DNA of 64,000 nt from an uncultured Saprospiraceae bacterium. Its GTDB lineage: Bacteria; Bacteroidota; Bacteroidia; Chitinophagales; Saprospiraceae. The notes beneath the pieces were generated by a model. It was not told the origin of the DNA, ran no database searches, and saw nothing but the letters and a program-made list of their open reading frames with translations. Each line of letters opens with the position of its first letter. Position 1 is the stretch's first letter. This document shows, one piece after another, positions 8,632 through 19,200 of the stretch. Location: NCBI GenBank assembly GCA_938015435.1, contig CALLPN010000024.1, forward strand, positions 19,770-83,769, in the 5' to 3' direction. Position numbers and translations under genes: made by a program.

Positions 8632-9804
8632 TTAATTACACATATACCAATAAATGGTATTGTTTTCATTTTCATATCCCAATTCAATACCTTTTTCCAT
8701 ATCATAGCATCCGTTTTGAGGTTGCTCTAATAGCATTTTTGATAAACCTCTGAAAAATAATGCTTCGGCATCTTCAGGCTCGCTATCGATGTATTTATCT
8801 AGGTCAGTAACGGCATTTTTGAAGTTTCCATACACAAAATGAATTCCCGCTCGAACATAATAATTACTAATTAAACTCGAGTTGTTTGAGATCGCCTTAT
8901 CCATTTCTACAAGAGCATCTGTGTATAGTCCTATTGACTTTAGTATTCCTGCGTAGTTGGATACAGCCTCTGGGTAATAATCTGATCTTTTTAGTGCTTG
9001 ATTGTAAAAGTATTTAGCACTTTTTTTGTCTCCTTTAAGATCCATCAAATTGCCTTTGCTGAAGTATATTTGGGCTATATTGCTATTGATTTTCAGTGCC
9101 GTCGCAAAATCCTTTTCCGCTTTATCATATTGGCCAATTTTCTTGTAGGCAACTGCACGATTGTGATAAGGTACTACGAACTCTGGATCCAATTTAATCG
9201 CCATGTCGAAATGCATAATAGCACTTTCGTAGTCAGATTCTTTCATTTCGAGTACGCCTAATAGATCATAATAAAGTTCGTTGTGGTAATAGCTGCTATC
9301 TAAACCTTCAAGTAGGTGTCTAGCTTCAAGATAGTCTCCCTTATCTATTAATGACACTATTGATTTGATCTCAAACTTGTCTAACATGTTTTCTTTCTCT
9401 AATTTTTCCTCGTATTGATTCATAAGTACAAACGATTTGAAGAATGGATCTTCGTATTTCAATTCCTTTGACTTGACATAGTTAAAATCTTTGATAGGGA
9501 ATATACTTTTTCGCACAACTCTACTTGTATATATCTCCGCATAAGGATTTAGAGATAGTGCGGTTTGAAGATCTTGAATGGCTTCCATGTTCATATTCGC
9601 TGATCGATACATGTCAGATCTGAGCATTAGATATTTAACATTTGTTGGATTGCGCTCAAGGACATCTGTATAATGATCTATTGCGCTCAATTCCGTAGTA
9701 GATATTTTTATAACGTTCGCCAGAGATATGCCAGGATTTACATCTTGTAAGTATGCGTATTGTATAAAGCAGAATACTATTGCTATGGTCTGTAGGTTTC
9801 TCAT
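8632..9804 (-). CDS. Secreted tetratricopeptide-repeat protein
   Basis: About 390 residues with an N-terminal signal peptide (MRNLQTIAIVFCFIQYAYLQ). Nine or so TPR units follow; clear ones are DYESAIMHFDMAIKLDPEF, GQYDKAEKDFATALKINSN, GDKKSAKYFYNQALKRSDY and LYTDALVEMDKAISNNSS. TPR proteins are scaffolds for protein contacts; this one probably acts in the periplasm or at the outer membrane. An upstream in-frame start at 9846 would bury the signal sequence, so the methionine at 9804 is preferred. A terminator follows. No partner gene is evident nearby. Confidence 0.85.
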   Translation of the reverse strand: MRNLQTIAIVFCFIQYAYLQDVNPGISLANVIKISTTELSAIDHYTDVLERNPTNVKYLMLRSDMYRSANMNMEAIQDLQTALSLNPYAEIYTSRVVRKSIFPIKDFNYVKSKELKYEDPFFKSFVLMNQYEEKLEKENMLDKFEIKSIVSLIDKGDYLEARHLLEGLDSSYYHNELYYDLLGVLEMKESDYESAIMHFDMAIKLDPEFVVPYHNRAVAYKKIGQYDKAEKDFATALKINSNIAQIYFSKGNLMDLKGDKKSAKYFYNQALKRSDYYPEAVSNYAGILKSIGLYTDALVEMDKAISNNSSLISNYYVRAGIHFVYGNFKNAVTDLDKYIDSEPEDAEALFFRGLSKMLLEQPQNGCYDMEKGIELGYENENNTIYWYMCN

Positions 9805-10350
9805 AAGAAGTGTGTTTAAGTAGATTATGTTTAATGCTTTGATCAAATAAACGAATAAATGTATTTATAGTTTATTATGTATTAGTAAATATGCATTAAT
9901 GTTTATTATGACCTACATGAGTTTAATTAATGTAATTGCGTAGGAGATCTATTCCTGTGATAAAAATTTGAAAATAGACTAAGCTGTTTCTTTATCTTGT
10001 AATTTTATCCATCTGATGCTAAAAAGAGCGAATTGGTATTGATTGTCAATGAAGGAGGTGAATTGGTCCTATATAACTTGAATAGTTTTATTGTTTTGAT
10101 ATTGATATAATGCTAGATTATATTACAAATGACATTATCTACTGGATCATTATCACTTTGAATCGATATTCAGCATAATACAGCATTAGTCCTTGAGGTA
10201 GCTCAAGTGTATGTGACTTTAAAGTGGGATTGGCCAAAGTACGATGTAATATTGCCAGTATAGGGTGGTTAATAGTTTCAGCAGTATTGAAACACCTCGC
10301 CAAAACATATTTCAGCACATAAACGTTTCTATATAACAATCCAATCACTT
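9805..10350. other. Intergenic region between divergent genes
   Basis: About 545 bases that must contain the promoters of the TPR gene and of the YuiH-like gene. A 69-codon minus-strand frame (10139-10348) has no protein-like features and is not annotated. No RNA gene was recognised. Confidence 0.45.
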
Positions 10351-11022
10351 ATGAGAAATTTACCTCCAGGCCAAAAAAAATCAGAGACTTTTCCAAGATT
10401 CGGACTTCCGCAATATGCCAAACGTTTCCCAACAGAACTAGATCAGATTAAAATAACAATAGGAGGGGACATAGATGAATTTGTGATATCTACACAATTG
10501 GAATCGCTTCCAAGAACCCAACAGAATTCTGATTTTCATTGTGTGACTACATGGAGTAAGTTGAATCTCGATTGGAGTGGATATGCTTTTAATGATCTAT
10601 ACAATACATTGATCCGACCTAAACTGTCTGATGACATAGTATTCGTAGTGCTCAAAGCGCAAGATGGATTCAAAACTAGTTTACCCTTAGTAGACTTATT
10701 ACAGCAAAATGTATTACTCGCAGATCAACTGGATGGTGCGCCATTGACTATTGAGCATGGAGCACCGATTAGGATAGTAGCGCCGGATCATTACGGCTAC
10801 AAAAATGTAAAGTATATCAATCGCATCGAATTTTATTCAGAGGTACAATCGATTAAAAAAGGACTAGCCAGTTTTATGGATCACCCAAGGGCTAGAGTCG
10901 CGCATGAGGAAAGAGCTTGTAAAGGACCGAAGTCATTTTTTCGCTGGCTTTATAAGTTTGGAATCAAAGGTACCATCAAAGATTTTGAAAAAGCCACTGC
11001 AGAATACAGAGCAAAGAAGTGA
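10351..11022 (+). CDS. YuiH-like molybdopterin-dependent oxidoreductase (sulfite oxidase fold)
   Basis: A 223-residue cytoplasmic protein of the sulfite-oxidase-like molybdopterin family. The segment LPRTQQNSDFHCVTTWSKLNLDWSG contains the conserved cysteine (in HCVTTWS) that ligates molybdenum. LTIEHGAPIRIVAPDHYGYKNVKYI matches the usual EHG-P-R-VP-Y-KS/N-KW motif. No Tat signal or membrane segment is present, unlike YedY/MsrP. The C-terminal ~55 residues (from SIKKGLASFMDH on) replace the usual W-E-x-x-GYH ending and are not recognised. Physiological substrate unknown. The gene appears monocistronic. Confidence 0.8.
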   Translation: MRNLPPGQKKSETFPRFGLPQYAKRFPTELDQIKITIGGDIDEFVISTQLESLPRTQQNSDFHCVTTWSKLNLDWSGYAFNDLYNTLIRPKLSDDIVFVVLKAQDGFKTSLPLVDLLQQNVLLADQLDGAPLTIEHGAPIRIVAPDHYGYKNVKYINRIEFYSEVQSIKKGLASFMDHPRARVAHEERACKGPKSFFRWLYKFGIKGTIKDFEKATAEYRAKK

Positions 11023-11095
11023 GTCGAAAAGGAGATTTGCAATGCTTGGAAATTGGGCTGAAATAACTTAACTTTATTAAATAAATTGAATTAGA

Positions 11096-11746
11096 ATGAA
11101 ATTGCCGATACTTATAATTCTCTGTATTATATTGAACACAGAAGATCTGATATCCCAAACCAACGATAGCTTAAATTGTGCGATTCATGAGTTGTACATT
11201 GGTCCCATTCCAAAGATATACGAAAATAAGACGGATACAGTTTTCAAGTTTCATTTCGAAGAATTTAATGTAGTACAAAATCTGTTGATTAACACAACTG
11301 CTATGGAGAGCTACATAAAGATAGATAGCGTATGGAGTCAAAACCCTTTTGATAAAATCATAACTAAAAATGATAAACCAATATCGTTAGATGATTTTGT
11401 TCCAATCAGATTAAGTAAACTGCAAGGTGATGCTCACGAAATATTATTCGAGTATCATATTGATTTCGTAGGAGATGAATTAGCAGATAAGATCCAGATC
11501 AAAGTCTCTGAACTAGTATCTAACCGTACGGGTAAAAGTCCCTTATATCTAGATTTATACGAAAACATAGATGGCAATTTTATAAATTATACTAGCTGTG
11601 GAAATAATTTTTGGGATAAGCCTTTGAAATTCTATGTCTCGGAAACCAAAAAGATGGGTATGTCTATGCTCATGTTTATAGTGGAAAGCGATATTCCTGA
11701 GGAATCTATGAAAATGCTTGCTATACATGCAGATGTATTTAGGTAA
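11096..11746 (+). CDS. Hypothetical secreted protein
   Basis: A 216-residue protein with a short signal peptide (MKLPILIILCIILNTEDLISQ). The rest is a soluble, mixed alpha/beta sequence without recognised domains. Two cysteines (LNCAIHEL and YTSCGNN) could pair outside the cytoplasm. It sits between the molybdoenzyme gene and a propeller-protein gene, all on the plus strand, but the gaps are too large to claim an operon. Confidence 0.6.
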   Translation: MKLPILIILCIILNTEDLISQTNDSLNCAIHELYIGPIPKIYENKTDTVFKFHFEEFNVVQNLLINTTAMESYIKIDSVWSQNPFDKIITKNDKPISLDDFVPIRLSKLQGDAHEILFEYHIDFVGDELADKIQIKVSELVSNRTGKSPLYLDLYENIDGNFINYTSCGNNFWDKPLKFYVSETKKMGMSMLMFIVESDIPEESMKMLAIHADVFR

Positions 11747-11907
11747 GACTAGTATCGGATATTAGTAACCAAAGATTATCATCGTAATCAAGGACTAATA
11801 GAGAATGAAGAAAGCGCCGTTTATTATGGAAAAGTGATGCGGAATTTTAGTTTGTGTTTGTTATATGAAAAGCGGTGTTAAATTTTACTTTTACAATCTT
11901 AATAATT

Positions 11908-13902
11908 ATGAAGCATTATATAACTATTCTGATTCTAATCACTACAGCCACTCTTTTAGCTCAGACAAAGGATATACGAGCTGAATTGGAAATTTTCGGT
12001 GGAATCGATGAAATTTCGGTTACTCCAAACGAAAGTATTTGGCTCACGTCAACAACTGGACAAGTCTATTTTACTAATAATATTGATTCTAATTGGCATC
12101 ATGCCAAAACGCTAATTGGGTCTGATGCCTCATTTAGTTTTAATAATTCTATCCTTAATAGGATCACCTTTTTCAATAATGATAAGGCTATAATTACAGG
12201 CTATATCTCCACCGATGATAATAGTGGTGAAAAGGGCGGATACTACATTACGAGTGATGGTGGTAAAATCTGGGAGATTCGAGATTATGGAGGAGATTCT
12301 TGGATCTATGATGTATACTCTATGCAAGATGGAAGAGTATGGATGGGAGGATCGTCTGGTGCAATCTTTTATTCTCAGGATTATGGTCTTAGCTGGAGTA
12401 TCCTCAACTCACCTTATGATAGTTCGTCAAGGATGAATAGCATATTTATGAAAAATGAGTTAGAAGGAGTATCTGGAGCTCTAGATGATGAAATTTACCA
12501 AACCTTCAATAATTGGGAAACGTATAGTAGGATAAAGACTCCTTATGGACAGAAGAAATATCGAAACGATGAAGACACATACGCTAACAATCAGATCAAG
12601 AAAATTATTCTTTGGGGCGATTATATCGTAGTGAATCAAATGGGTCACATTTTTTATACCAATAAGAATATAATGGATTGGAAATCTTTTAGCACTTCAA
12701 TTATGGATTTTGAATTAGATGAAAAGTCGAATAAATTATTTGCTATAACGGATGATAAAAAAGTAATTTTACTTTCTTCACCAACTGACTTTAGATTGGT
12801 TTCTAATCAAAATTTGGATTCAAATCCTATCGACTTAGAAGTAGTGAATAACTCATTGTTTGTCTTTGCTTCCGGACCAAAAGTGTCCAAAGTTAATGGT
12901 CAAGGGAGTACTCATAGAATTCCATTTACTACAGATACAAAAATCCCAACACCAATAGATATGAGGCTAGGTAAAAAATTGATGTGGGGTGTCACAGGTA
13001 ATCACATTTATCTGTCCGAAGATGCAGGGAATGATTGGTATAGAGAGAATGTTGTAGATTTTCCTATTTCTAATATTCGATTGGTCAACGACAGTTTGGC
13101 TATTCTTTGGGATGGACATAAAAACAATTATTCTTATTCGTTGAAAGAGCATACATATACACTGTACAGCTATCAAAAACCATTAATTGAACTATTGGAT
13201 GATCCTATCACAGAAATGAAAATTACTGCTAACAGCCAGGGTTGCTTTCATTCGGAAGCTAATGAAGTCAGGTACATACTCAAAGACGAGTCTACATTGA
13301 AGTCAGATTCAATATCTTCTACTAGCTATAAGCTAGGGGGTGCCAATGATTTTCAAAATGAAGTAAGTATCAAAGATCTTTTGGAATTGCTTCAGAAAAT
13401 AAATGATTCTCCTTCTGCGCTTCCTTCTATTGTTGACTTTGATTTTACCGATGTAGATAAGAAGAATTATTTATTTTTGGTAGATGAGCGACTGGGAGGC
13501 GGTAATGCTTATAGGGCTCCACTAAAAGCCGAGGATAAAGATTTTTATTATAATATTCCCAATGTACTGGACACTTTGCAAGGTAGTATTATAGAGGATA
13601 TTCTAAATGATTATGACGGCAACTGGAGTACAACAACTAATCGTTTTATCGTTCAAGTAATTAACCAGAACAGGGACACCCTAATCTTTTCTAGGAGCTA
13701 TTCCATGAGTTCATTGTCTTGGCACCTACCGTGGAAAGTAAAATATAATGATCAACACTTTAATTGTTATGATGTAAATTTTTCAAAATTCATTAAGAAT
13801 AATATTCCAAAGGATTTTATGGATTCCAAGATCTTGGATAATAAGTATATGATAATGAGTATTGCAGATTACTTGTATAGTAGATCTTCGAGACTTAGGT
13901 AG
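11908..13902 (+). CDS. Secreted beta-propeller protein (BNR/YCF48-like repeats)
   Basis: About 664 residues starting at 11908 with a signal peptide (MKHYITILILITTATLLAQ); the frame opens at 11875. The N-terminal half has repeated blades of the YCF48/sortilin/BNR type: GYYITSDGGKIWEIRDYGG, GAIFYSQDYGLSWSIL, HIYLSEDAGNDWYRENV. Such Asp-box motifs (S-x-D-x-G-x-x-W) occur in secreted propellers that bind ligands or glycans. The C-terminal ~220 residues (from about LYSYQKPLIELLDD) are unrecognised. No T9SS sorting domain is visible. Function cannot be deduced further. Confidence 0.75.
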   Translation: MKHYITILILITTATLLAQTKDIRAELEIFGGIDEISVTPNESIWLTSTTGQVYFTNNIDSNWHHAKTLIGSDASFSFNNSILNRITFFNNDKAIITGYISTDDNSGEKGGYYITSDGGKIWEIRDYGGDSWIYDVYSMQDGRVWMGGSSGAIFYSQDYGLSWSILNSPYDSSSRMNSIFMKNELEGVSGALDDEIYQTFNNWETYSRIKTPYGQKKYRNDEDTYANNQIKKIILWGDYIVVNQMGHIFYTNKNIMDWKSFSTSIMDFELDEKSNKLFAITDDKKVILLSSPTDFRLVSNQNLDSNPIDLEVVNNSLFVFASGPKVSKVNGQGSTHRIPFTTDTKIPTPIDMRLGKKLMWGVTGNHIYLSEDAGNDWYRENVVDFPISNIRLVNDSLAILWDGHKNNYSYSLKEHTYTLYSYQKPLIELLDDPITEMKITANSQGCFHSEANEVRYILKDESTLKSDSISSTSYKLGGANDFQNEVSIKDLLELLQKINDSPSALPSIVDFDFTDVDKKNYLFLVDERLGGGNAYRAPLKAEDKDFYYNIPNVLDTLQGSIIEDILNDYDGNWSTTTNRFIVQVINQNRDTLIFSRSYSMSSLSWHLPWKVKYNDQHFNCYDVNFSKFIKNNIPKDFMDSKILDNKYMIMSIADYLYSRSSRLR

Positions 13903-14288
13903 CTTAGAGTTGTAGCCTAGGATAATTGACGTTAGGAGTGCACCTTTTCAGGTTGTTTATCTCTAGAGTATATCTGATGGCTCACTTCGAGGCCTTGAAA
14001 GCCAGTAGTATTCCAAATTATCAAGTACTCGTTTATTGATATTCAGTTCATTTTGTAGTTTTAGCCTACTAGACAGTTTAAGGTGAATTGAATGCTATCT
14101 CTTCCCTTTATTACTCATGGCTACAAACGTTGTAATGACGGTTGTGGACGTTATATGCATCTATATGGCAATTCTTGGATTGTTAGTGTAGAGAAGTGTA
14201 AGGTGTAGATGAATCATACGTTAGTGGTAAGAAAGAATGAAAATGTGACTATGAAATATAATAAAGTACCCTATGAAATTATCGGAAC
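13903..14288. other. Intergenic region with a small cysteine-containing frame
   Basis: About 385 bases without a convincing gene. A 38-codon plus-strand frame (14092-14208) encodes a protein-like, cysteine-containing peptide (contains YKRCNDGCGRYMHLYGNSW). It may be a gene remnant or a small gene; nothing in it was recognised. Confidence 0.35.
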
Positions 14289-15458
14289 ATGGTAAAATAT
14301 AAGAATATAATCACTAAGTTGAACTTTGATTTTAAATCAATCGGTTACTTCGTTTCATTTGGAATACTAATTTTATTCTACAGTTGTACGAACAAGGAAT
14401 CATCTATTAATATTTTAAATAAGACGAAAGAAAAAATAAAAAAACATACTCTAGTCACTTATAATTACGAGTCATATTGGGACAATAAATTCAATGATTC
14501 AGAACTTCGTGACACGGCCTATCTTGAACTCGAAAGGACTGATAAAAATATACATGGGTTACTCTATTATTTTTCTAACTCTAAGTATATCGATTATTTC
14601 GATGGAGAGTCTCATAGGTCTATAGAACATAAAGAAGGTTTAATAATCAATGACGATAGAGAAGCAATTTCTGATGATTCAACTTATTTTTCGCAAATAA
14701 TTTTTTTGATGGCTCAACCTAGTCACTTTTTGGACATCGATTCTACCTTTGCAAAAAGAGATTCAAAAATACATGGTAGAAATGCATTGATCTTCTCAAA
14801 TTCTAAAGAATTAGATAGCGATTCGGATACGGTTAATGTCGTAACTGAATACGTGATCGACAAACAATCATACGAACCATGGTTTAATAAAACCATTCTA
14901 ATTAGAAATAGAGATACATCGCAAGTTATAATCAATTATTTTCAAAACATTCAGTTTTCAAATAAATCTATAGACTTTAAGAATATAATAGATTTGTCGC
15001 TTGAATTGGGCTATTCTGAAATTAGTTCAGAACAGTTAATGGCTAGTAGAGAAGAAGGCCAAGTACAGAAGGGAACAAGACTTATGAAGTACAAATATGA
15101 AAATGTTTATGAAGAGCATACATCTATATTAGGAAGGAATGGTAAAAGAACAGTTCTAATGTTTTCTTTTATAGGATGTGGTGGATGTGAATATGCGATG
15201 AAAGAAATGAAAAAAAAGGAATTCGAATTTAAAGAAGATATAGATTTTTACTATTCAAGTCCTTTGGATAATAGCAAAGTACTTAAGACGTATCTTTCAA
15301 ATAAGGGATATGACGGAATTGCCTTTGGGGAAGAATCAAAAATGAATGAAACCTTTAATGCTTTTAGGTATCCGACTTTTTTCATTATAGATTCAAGCGG
15401 AACTGTTACTGATGTTTATCATGGATATGGAAATGGATTTGAAAATGAAATATTCTAA
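14289..15458 (+). CDS. Lipoprotein with C-terminal thioredoxin-like domain
   Basis: A 389-residue lipoprotein: the N-terminal hydrophobic stretch ends in the lipobox LFYSC (residue ~33). The middle ~220 residues resemble the outer-membrane lipoprotein-type domain that often precedes redoxin domains in Bacteroidota, but are not firmly assigned. The last ~110 residues form a thioredoxin fold with the redox motif CGGC (SFIGCGGCEYAMKEM) and the cis-proline segment RYPTFFIIDSSGTV. It probably acts as a thiol-disulphide reductase or peroxidase-like protein facing the periplasm. The end is slightly short of a full TlpA domain, so a C-terminal truncation is possible. Confidence 0.7.
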   Translation: MVKYKNIITKLNFDFKSIGYFVSFGILILFYSCTNKESSINILNKTKEKIKKHTLVTYNYESYWDNKFNDSELRDTAYLELERTDKNIHGLLYYFSNSKYIDYFDGESHRSIEHKEGLIINDDREAISDDSTYFSQIIFLMAQPSHFLDIDSTFAKRDSKIHGRNALIFSNSKELDSDSDTVNVVTEYVIDKQSYEPWFNKTILIRNRDTSQVIINYFQNIQFSNKSIDFKNIIDLSLELGYSEISSEQLMASREEGQVQKGTRLMKYKYENVYEEHTSILGRNGKRTVLMFSFIGCGGCEYAMKEMKKKEFEFKEDIDFYYSSPLDNSKVLKTYLSNKGYDGIAFGEESKMNETFNAFRYPTFFIIDSSGTVTDVYHGYGNGFENEIF

Positions 15459-15475
15459 AGATGTATAAATGCTAA

Positions 15476-15877
15476 GATATTAATCACACGATTACTAGTG
15501 CCATCTCTGGAAGGAATAATTGTTACGATATTAATTTAATAGATGAAGATGGTAATGTATGTTGTCATACAATGGTATGTGTAGAGTTAGACGCTATAGA
15601 TTGTTGTGACTTTGTTGATTTAGGGGCAATGATAAATGTGTATTGTGCTCCAGATGGATCCATCACCGTTGGATTAGAAGGGGGCATTGCACCTTATACT
15701 GTCTTTGGTGCTAATTTAGCAGATACGGATATTTCAATTTTATTTGAAGAATCAGATCTTGATGTGGGAACCTATGATTTATCAAATACGCCTGTATGGA
15801 TATTCACTAGTTTTGTGGATTTAATTCAATTGATATCCAAATTTGGATTGAATGCCATCTTGTACCTTTATTATTAA
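15476..15877 (+). pseudogene. Remnant of a large secreted/adhesin-type protein
   Basis: A frame open from 15476 (first ATG at 15572, which would give 101 residues) reads like an internal piece of a large extracellular repeat protein. SGRNNCYDINLIDEDGNVCC and GSITVGLEGGIAPYTVFGAN resemble the SprB/adhesin-type repeats common in Bacteroidota. It lacks a signal peptide and a sorting domain. Downstream, near 15920-15990, a second frame contains LIDSQCIDVKPCRC, again like such repeats. The region therefore looks like a decayed surface-protein gene rather than a functional small gene. Confidence 0.5.
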
Positions 15878-15880
15878 TGA

Positions 15881-16209
15881 TTAAATTCGTTATATTGGTA
15901 GTTGTGTATGGAGTCTTTCCGTAATGCAATTGATTGACTCCCAGTGTATTGATGTAAAGCCGTGTAGATGTAGAATTGTTAATGATAATTAGAAATGAAT
16001 TGAATTCAGTCTAAGTATCGAAGAGGCGTAAGGCTAGACTACTAATCAATGAAAGTAGAATAGACAAGGTTAAGTTATAGTTTCCGTAGTTGTTAAGGAC
16101 AATGTATTACCAAACTGTTATACTATATATTATGAAATGAATACGCTGACTCGCTTGATTGATAAAGCAATCAATAAGGAATGTGTATATTTAAATTAGA
16201 ATAATCACT
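15881..16209. other. Intergenic region, probably gene debris plus promoter
   Basis: About 330 bases before the VCBS-repeat gene. The first part (about 15920-15990) holds a short frame resembling the decayed adhesin remnant upstream. No other structure was recognised. Confidence 0.4.
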
Positions 16210-19200
16210 ATGAATGTAAAAACGAAATTTATTTTTTTGATTGTAGCTACATTAACATTTTTGGAGATGAAGGGTCAAATTGGGTTCGAATCTTTCAACG
16301 TTGTAGATACTGACAATTTGCTTTTCGGATTAGAGCAAGTTGACTATGGAGACATGGATGGTGACGGTGATCTGGATGTTTTGGCAAGCTCGAATGATGA
16401 CAGAAAAATAGTGTGGTTTGAAAATTTAGATAATCAAGACAATTATTCTCAAGCAAAAATTATAAACTCTAGTTCAGTGAATTCAGAAGAATTTTTTACA
16501 TTATCCTCAATATTCTCCGATTTGGATGGAGATGGTGATTTGGATGTATTATCTACTTACAATAGTGAAAATCTTATTTGGTTTGAGAATGAATTTGGAA
16601 CTGGAACATTTAAGATTGGAAAATTAATTCCCATTGAGGAAGGACGGGTAAATTATATATATGCAGAAGATCTTGATGGCGATGGATTGGATGATCTTAT
16701 CGTTGTACAGAACAGCGGTTATAGTAAATGGTACAAGAATGGAAATAATGCATCATTCTTTGAATTTCAGCAAGCATTTAGAGGCCATTCGGGTGCCGTA
16801 TTACTCAATACAGAATGTCAGTTTGGGGATTTAGATAATGATGGTGATTTGGATATTCTTTTTTCTATATCTAATAGTACTTTGTTAGCCTGGGCTAGAA
16901 ATGACAATGGTTTTTTTGAAGAAGGAAATTTGGTAGGTAATTTTGGAGCATTCGGAAGAGGACATTCTATAATCGCGGATTTGGATAATGATGGAGATTT
17001 GGATATCGCTGCTATAGTTTATATTTCTTTCTCTAACAATAAAAGAGTGGCGTGGTTTGAGAATGTTAATGGGAATTTTGATTTGACGCATGAGATTGGA
17101 ACTGGCTTTTTAACTAATTTCTTTCTGGCTGAGGACATTGATGGTGATGGGAATGTAGATCTTATATTTGATGATTTTCAATCAGAAATTAGTTGGTTTA
17201 AGAATGTAGATGGACTTGGGTCTTTTCAAAGAGAAGTCCTATGTGATATAGAATATCGCAATGCTATCGATCCTAGATTCTTAGATATTGATGAAGATGG
17301 AGATTTCGATTTGATCGCTGGTCATCCTGATGGTGATTTTATTTCGTGGCACGAAAATGAAGATGGACTATTTGGTGATACGATAATGCATCACTATATA
17401 TCGCCAGTAAGACGGGCTATGAAATCGGGTGTATTTTCAGATCTTGATGGAGATGATGATCTCGATGGGCTTGTTTGTTATACGCATTCTATAGTGTCGC
17501 CGAGTAACTTGATATGGTACAAAAATATTAATGGCACTGGTGAAGAATTTGAAGAAATTATTATTGATCAACTTGAAGGACGTCAATTTTTAGGAGCGAT
17601 TACAGCAGATTTTGATCAAGATGGAGATGATGATATTCTTTGCCATACTAGTTTTGTAAGTTTTTCCTCTCCAGAGCCAGGGAAACGAATCAGTTGGTAT
17701 GAAAATTTGGATGGCAATGCTACTTTTGGATCAGAAAATATATTAGAAGTATTATCTGTATCATCGCCAAATATTTTGGATTTAAATGCTTTAGATGTAG
17801 ATGGTGATTCTGATTTAGATATACTTGTGACTTTTTCTGGCAATGATTTTTTTGTGGAGAAGGTGGATTGGATGGAGAATGATGATGGATCCTTTGGAGC
17901 TTTAAATGAATTAGTGCCATTGGCGTCTAATTCGGCTGAATATAAATTTGCAGATCTTGATAATGATAATGATGTGGATATCCTTGTAGGAAGATCAAGT
18001 GGAGTTTATGTTTTAGATAATGTAAATGGTGAATCTTCGTTTCAAGCGACCAATATTGAACCTATTAGTTCTGGTGGATTTAGTTATTGCACTGAAGCTT
18101 CATTTGGCGATATTGATGATGATGGCTTATTTGATATACTATATGTTGTAGGTGAAAGACAAATGTTTTGGAAGAAAAATTTGAGTGATGGAAATTATGG
18201 AGAACCTATTTTAATTACGGATACTTTAGATATTCGTGAAGTAGTTACTGGAGATATAGATTTGGATGGTGATATTGATCTTGTTATTAGCGGTAATCAA
18301 GACGTGTATTGGATGAAGAATATTGATGGACTTGGAATTTTTGACGACCCAGAAATTATTTCATTTGTCAATGCTTCAATTGATCTCGACGATGTAGATA
18401 ACAATGGATTCTTAGATGCAATTTCGTTTTCAAAGGCCCAGTCAAGTTTAATATGGCATAAGAATTCAGGTTACATTTCTAACGAAATTAGTGGATATTT
18501 GAAATTTGATTTCGCTTCACAACCTTGCCAACCAGATGGATTACCATTGGGAAATATTGTGGTGTCTTCTGAGCAGAACGGCCAAATAATTTCAACTCTT
18601 AGTCTTGCTAATGGATTTTATAGTTTGTATATCGAAGAAGGTGAATGTGTAACCACTATTAGTTCGGAGGTGCCTGAATACTTTGTGCCTTCGCCTGATC
18701 AATATATAAACAATTTTAGTGGCTTAGGCAATTTTGTCGAGCAAGATTTTTGTTTTGAAGCAATACAATCAGTTAAAGATATTTCGTTAGCTGTCTTCCC
18801 ATTAGAGCCGGCTATGCCTGGTTTTGAAGTTGACTACCAAATTGTATACGAGAATAATGGTTCTGTGGTCTTGGATGGTTCGTTTGTGTTGGAGTTTCCA
18901 GGTCAAAAAATGTCATATTTAGGTTCTTCTCAGATCCCTAGTGATGAATTGAATGCTAGTTTGTCATTTGACTACGCTAGTCTTTTACCAGGAGAGAAAA
19001 GAGTAATTAATGTATCATTTCTAGTAGATGCTCCTCCCACTAATAGTATCGGAGATGTACTAATTTTATCAATTGAAGAGAATTCGATTGTGGATGATAT
19101 TCAACCCGAAAACAACCAATTTATATTAGAACATATAGTTATCGGATCCTTTGATCCAAATGACATTTCGGTTTTAGAGGGAGATGAAGTTCTTATACAG

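Noticed and set aside
10139..10348. 69-codon minus-strand frame before the YuiH-like gene
   Set aside because: No signal peptide, domain or protein-like conservation pattern, and it lies in the promoter region of the plus-strand gene.
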